Source: Kiritimatiellota bacterium (GTDB lineage Bacteria > Verrucomicrobiota > Kiritimatiellia > JAAZAB01). Taken from it: a DNA stretch of 14,315 nt. A program made the translations under genes and the position numbers. The notes under the pieces are model-generated. The model was given only the letters and a program-made list of their open reading frames with translations. It searched no databases and was not told the origin of the DNA. Below, one piece after another: positions 12,387 to 14,315 of the stretch (the stretch's first letter is position 1; every line of letters begins with the position of its first letter). The DNA lies in the NCBI GenBank assembly GCA_008636095.1, contig VSJD01000140.1:1-14315 (forward strand), given 5' to 3'.

Positions 12387-14129
12387 TTACGGTCCCGGTT
12401 CGGGACCCTTCATGGTTCCGGCCGATGGCACGGCCTCGGTCTTGACTTGCTGAATAAATGCCTCCACGCTCAAGGCGCCCTGGTCGCCGCCGACGCGGCT
12501 GCGCACGGAGATGGTCCCCGCCTCCGCTTCCTTCGGGCCGAGGATTAGCATGTAAGGGATTTTTTCCAATTGCGCGTTGCGGATCTTGGCGCCTAACTTG
12601 CTGGCGCCGGTGTCCACCGTTACGCGCAGGTCGGCGGAGCGGAGCGTCTCGGCCACCTGCCGGGCGGTCTCGATCTGCTTATCCGTGAGCGGCAGGATGC
12701 GAACCTGTTCCGGCGCTAACCACAGCGGGAACGCGCCGCCGTAATGTTCGATCAGAATCCCGAAAAACCGTTCCAAGCTGCCGAGCAGGGCGCGGTGCAC
12801 CATGTAAGGCCGATGCGCCTGGCCGTCTTCGCCGACGTAGGTAATATCAAACCGTTCGGGCATGTTGAAGTCAAACTGGATGGTGCTGAGCTGCCATTCG
12901 CGGCCGATGACGTCCTTGACCTTTAAATCCACTTTAGGGCCATAGAAGGCGCCGCCGCCCTCATCCACCGTGTAGGCCAGGCCTTCGGCGTTGAGCGCTT
13001 TTTCAAGCGAAGCGGTTGCCTGGGTCCAACGCTCCTCGCTGCCGATGGCCTTGGCCGGCCGCGTGGCGAGATAGGCCGAAATGTCGGCAAAGCCAAATGC
13101 CTTGAAAAAGGAAAGCGCAAAGCGGATCGTGCGCTGGACTTCCGTTTCGATTTGTTCGGTCGTGCAGAAAATATGGGCGTCGTCCTGGGTGAACCCGCGT
13201 ACCCGCAGAAGACCGTGCAGGACACCCGCCTTTTCGTAGCGATACACCGTGCCCAATTCCGCCCAGCGCAGGGGCAGGTCGCGGTAGGAGCGCAATTGTG
13301 ACTTGTAAATCTGGATGTGAAAGGGGCAGTTCATCGGCTTGAGGAAATACTGGAGTTCGTCAATCACCATGGGCGCATACATGCTTTCACGGTAGAAACC
13401 CAAGTGGCCGGAGGTCTCCCACAAGAGCGAACGCCCGATGTGCGGGGTGTAGAGCAGTTCATAACCGGCACGGAAGTGTTCCCGACGCCAGAAATCCTCG
13501 ATCAGCGCGCGGATGCGCGCGCCCTTGGGATGCCAGTGGATCAGTCCGGGGCCGACTTCCTCGTGCATGCTGAAGAGGTCCAACTCGCGGCCTAACTTGC
13601 GGTGGTCGCGTTTGCGGGCTTCTTCCAGGCGGTCGAGTTGCGTCTGCAGGGCTTGGGCAGATTCCGCCACGATCCCATAAATCCGCTGGAGCATTGGATT
13701 GGTTTCGATACCCCGATAGTAGGAGCCTGCCACGGAGAGCAGTTTAAAGGCCGGGATCTCACTGGTGGAGCCCAAGTGCGGGCCGCGGCAAAGATCGCTA
13801 AAATCGCCACAGCGGTAGAAGCTGATAGGTTCACCCTCGGGAATATCGGCCAGTCGTTCGAGCTTGTAACGCTGGCCCTTAAGCGCTAGCGCGGCTTCGA
13901 CGCGCGTCATCTCCACGCGCTCGAACGGCAGATTGGCGGACACCAAGCGGGCCATTTCCGCTTCGAGGTGGGAAAAATCTTCAGGGGTAAACCGGTGGGA
14001 CAGGTCGAAATCGTAGTAGAAGCCGTCCCCTGTGGCCGGCCCGATATCAAGCTGGACGTTCTCAAACAGCCGTGTGACGGCGGCGGCCATGACATGCGCC
14101 GTGCTGTGGCGCACACGTTCTAAATCCAA
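12387..14129 (-). CDS. thrS: Threonyl-tRNA synthetase lacking the TGS domain
   Basis: This 580-residue enzyme charges tRNA-Thr. From the TTG at 14129 it reads LDLERVRHSTAHVMAAAV and goes straight into the N2 editing domain, with His8 and His12 of HxxxH and CRGPH (114-118). The class II catalytic core follows: KPMNCPFH (264-271, zinc ligand Cys268), the motif 2 region RYEKAGVLHGLLRVRGF, DDAHIFC (317-323, His319), GGAFYGPKVD, and VHRALLGS (443-450, His444). An anticodon-binding domain closes the protein (PLWLAPEQVRILPLTD and later). The TTG is preceded by AAGGAG with a 9-base spacer. The frame stays open to 14312, but the extra residues show no TGS domain and lie across a promoter, so I reject that extension. 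The usual 60-residue TGS (N1) domain of bacterial ThrRS is therefore missing. infC follows after 20 bases. Confidence 0.93.
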   Translation of the reverse strand: MDLERVRHSTAHVMAAAVTRLFENVQLDIGPATGDGFYYDFDLSHRFTPEDFSHLEAEMARLVSANLPFERVEMTRVEAALALKGQRYKLERLADIPEGEPISFYRCGDFSDLCRGPHLGSTSEIPAFKLLSVAGSYYRGIETNPMLQRIYGIVAESAQALQTQLDRLEEARKRDHRKLGRELDLFSMHEEVGPGLIHWHPKGARIRALIEDFWRREHFRAGYELLYTPHIGRSLLWETSGHLGFYRESMYAPMVIDELQYFLKPMNCPFHIQIYKSQLRSYRDLPLRWAELGTVYRYEKAGVLHGLLRVRGFTQDDAHIFCTTEQIETEVQRTIRFALSFFKAFGFADISAYLATRPAKAIGSEERWTQATASLEKALNAEGLAYTVDEGGGAFYGPKVDLKVKDVIGREWQLSTIQFDFNMPERFDITYVGEDGQAHRPYMVHRALLGSLERFFGILIEHYGGAFPLWLAPEQVRILPLTDKQIETARQVAETLRSADLRVTVDTGASKLGAKIRNAQLEKIPYMLILGPKEAEAGTISVRSRVGGDQGALSVEAFIQQVKTEAVPSAGTMKGPEPGP

Positions 14130-14144
14130 AGTAAAAATCTCCTT
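14127..14144 (-). promoter_or_regulatory. thrS: Shine-Dalgarno and TTG start of thrS
   Basis: AAGGAG (14139-14144) precedes TTG (14127-14129) by 9 bases. No ATG or GTG start in this frame further upstream has a comparable site, and conserved homology begins within eight codons of the TTG. Confidence 0.65.
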
Positions 14145-14181
14145 CTGTAAAACAAACTTTGCTGGGCCGGTTTTTAGCGTC

Positions 14182-14201
14182 GCTCCGGCTTTAGCCGAAG
14201 C
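14182..14201 (-). promoter_or_regulatory. Hairpin in the thrS leader
   Basis: On the transcribed strand GCTTCGGC, loop TAAA and GCCGGAGC form an 8-bp stem with one G-U pair in the leader of about 120 bases between the promoter and the TTG start. No T-run follows directly, so it is not an intrinsic terminator. It may be part of a control structure. Confidence 0.4.
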
Positions 14202-14255
14202 AAGCGACCACTTGCCGCGCGCCGGGCGCGTGACGACGTGGCAAAAGTGTCCATA

Positions 14256-14284
14256 AATGTAACATGGGGTCAAATTCATGTCAA
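14256..14284 (-). promoter_or_regulatory. Sigma70 promoter for thrS-infC
   Basis: Reading leftward, a perfect -35 TTGACA (14279-14284), exactly 17 bases of spacer, and TACATT (14256-14261), which matches 4 of 6 -10 positions. Transcription would start near 14249, leaving a leader of about 120 bases before the thrS start. It lies within the open upstream extension of the thrS frame, supporting the shorter protein. Confidence 0.6.
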
Positions 14285-14315
14285 TGCCGCAAACGACATG
14301 CCGCAAATGCACGAA

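Noticed and set aside
14130..14312. ThrS extension to the GTG at 14312
   Set aside because: The extra 61 residues do not resemble a TGS domain, a promoter lies across them, and the TTG at 14129 has a strong Shine-Dalgarno sequence next to the conserved start of homology.
1..14315. CRISPR array, rRNA, integrase or phage module
   Set aside because: No regularly spaced direct repeats, no rRNA sequence and no recombinase, Cas or phage genes were seen on either strand.

Overview
The window is a GC-rich bacterial chromosome segment in which nearly all genes lie on the minus strand and the long, AT-rich gaps carry inverted repeats. The gene content (a SUMF1/FGE-domain lipoprotein, a GH106-like glycosidase, a zinc-ribbon protein of no known family, a methyltransferase-SDR fusion) and the abundance of small dispersed-looking repeats suggest the Planctomycetes-Verrucomicrobia-Lentisphaerae/Kiritimatiellota (PVC) group or a neighbouring uncultured lineage. 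That placement is an inference from gene style; no marker gene was compared.

Layout from left to right. 20-778 (-) encodes a lipoprotein with an FGE-sulfatase domain. 905-1543 (-) encodes a zinc-ribbon protein behind a good sigma70-like promoter that is covered by two nested inverted repeats. 1803-4337 (-) encodes a cytoplasmic GH106-like glycoside hydrolase with visibly lower GC than its neighbours. 8468 down to 4416 (-) is a nucleoside-salvage and tRNA-end cluster read in the order pdp, purine nucleoside phosphorylase, cdd, cca, starting from a consensus promoter placed so close to the pdp start codon that the mRNA would be nearly leaderless. 8781-10583 (+) is the only rightward gene, a two-domain methyltransferase plus NAD(P)-dependent epimerase/reductase, with a different AT-rich inverted-repeat element on each side. 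14129 down to 10748 (-) is a translation cluster: a threonyl-tRNA synthetase without a TGS domain (TTG start), infC (ATT start) and an LPG-synthase/flippase-family membrane protein in the place where rpmI-rplT often follows infC.

How the genes fit together: Pdp and PNP split pyrimidine and purine nucleosides to base plus (deoxy)ribose-1-phosphate, and Cdd converts cytidine to uridine to feed Pdp. Cca finishes tRNA 3' ends, while ThrS and IF3 belong to translation. The glycosidase, lipoprotein, flippase and fusion enzyme point to carbohydrate use and envelope chemistry.

The most unusual signal is a 54-bp imperfect palindrome with perfect 15-bp central arms inside cdd. It coincides with an extra segment of about 19 residues just before the second zinc-ligand motif, as if a palindromic element had inserted in frame. 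The neighbouring cca gene carries a comparable tandem/hairpin insert just before its HD motif. Together with two heptamer repeats lying next to stop codons and the two intergenic palindromes, this suggests a genome populated by small non-autonomous repeats, some of them inside proteins.
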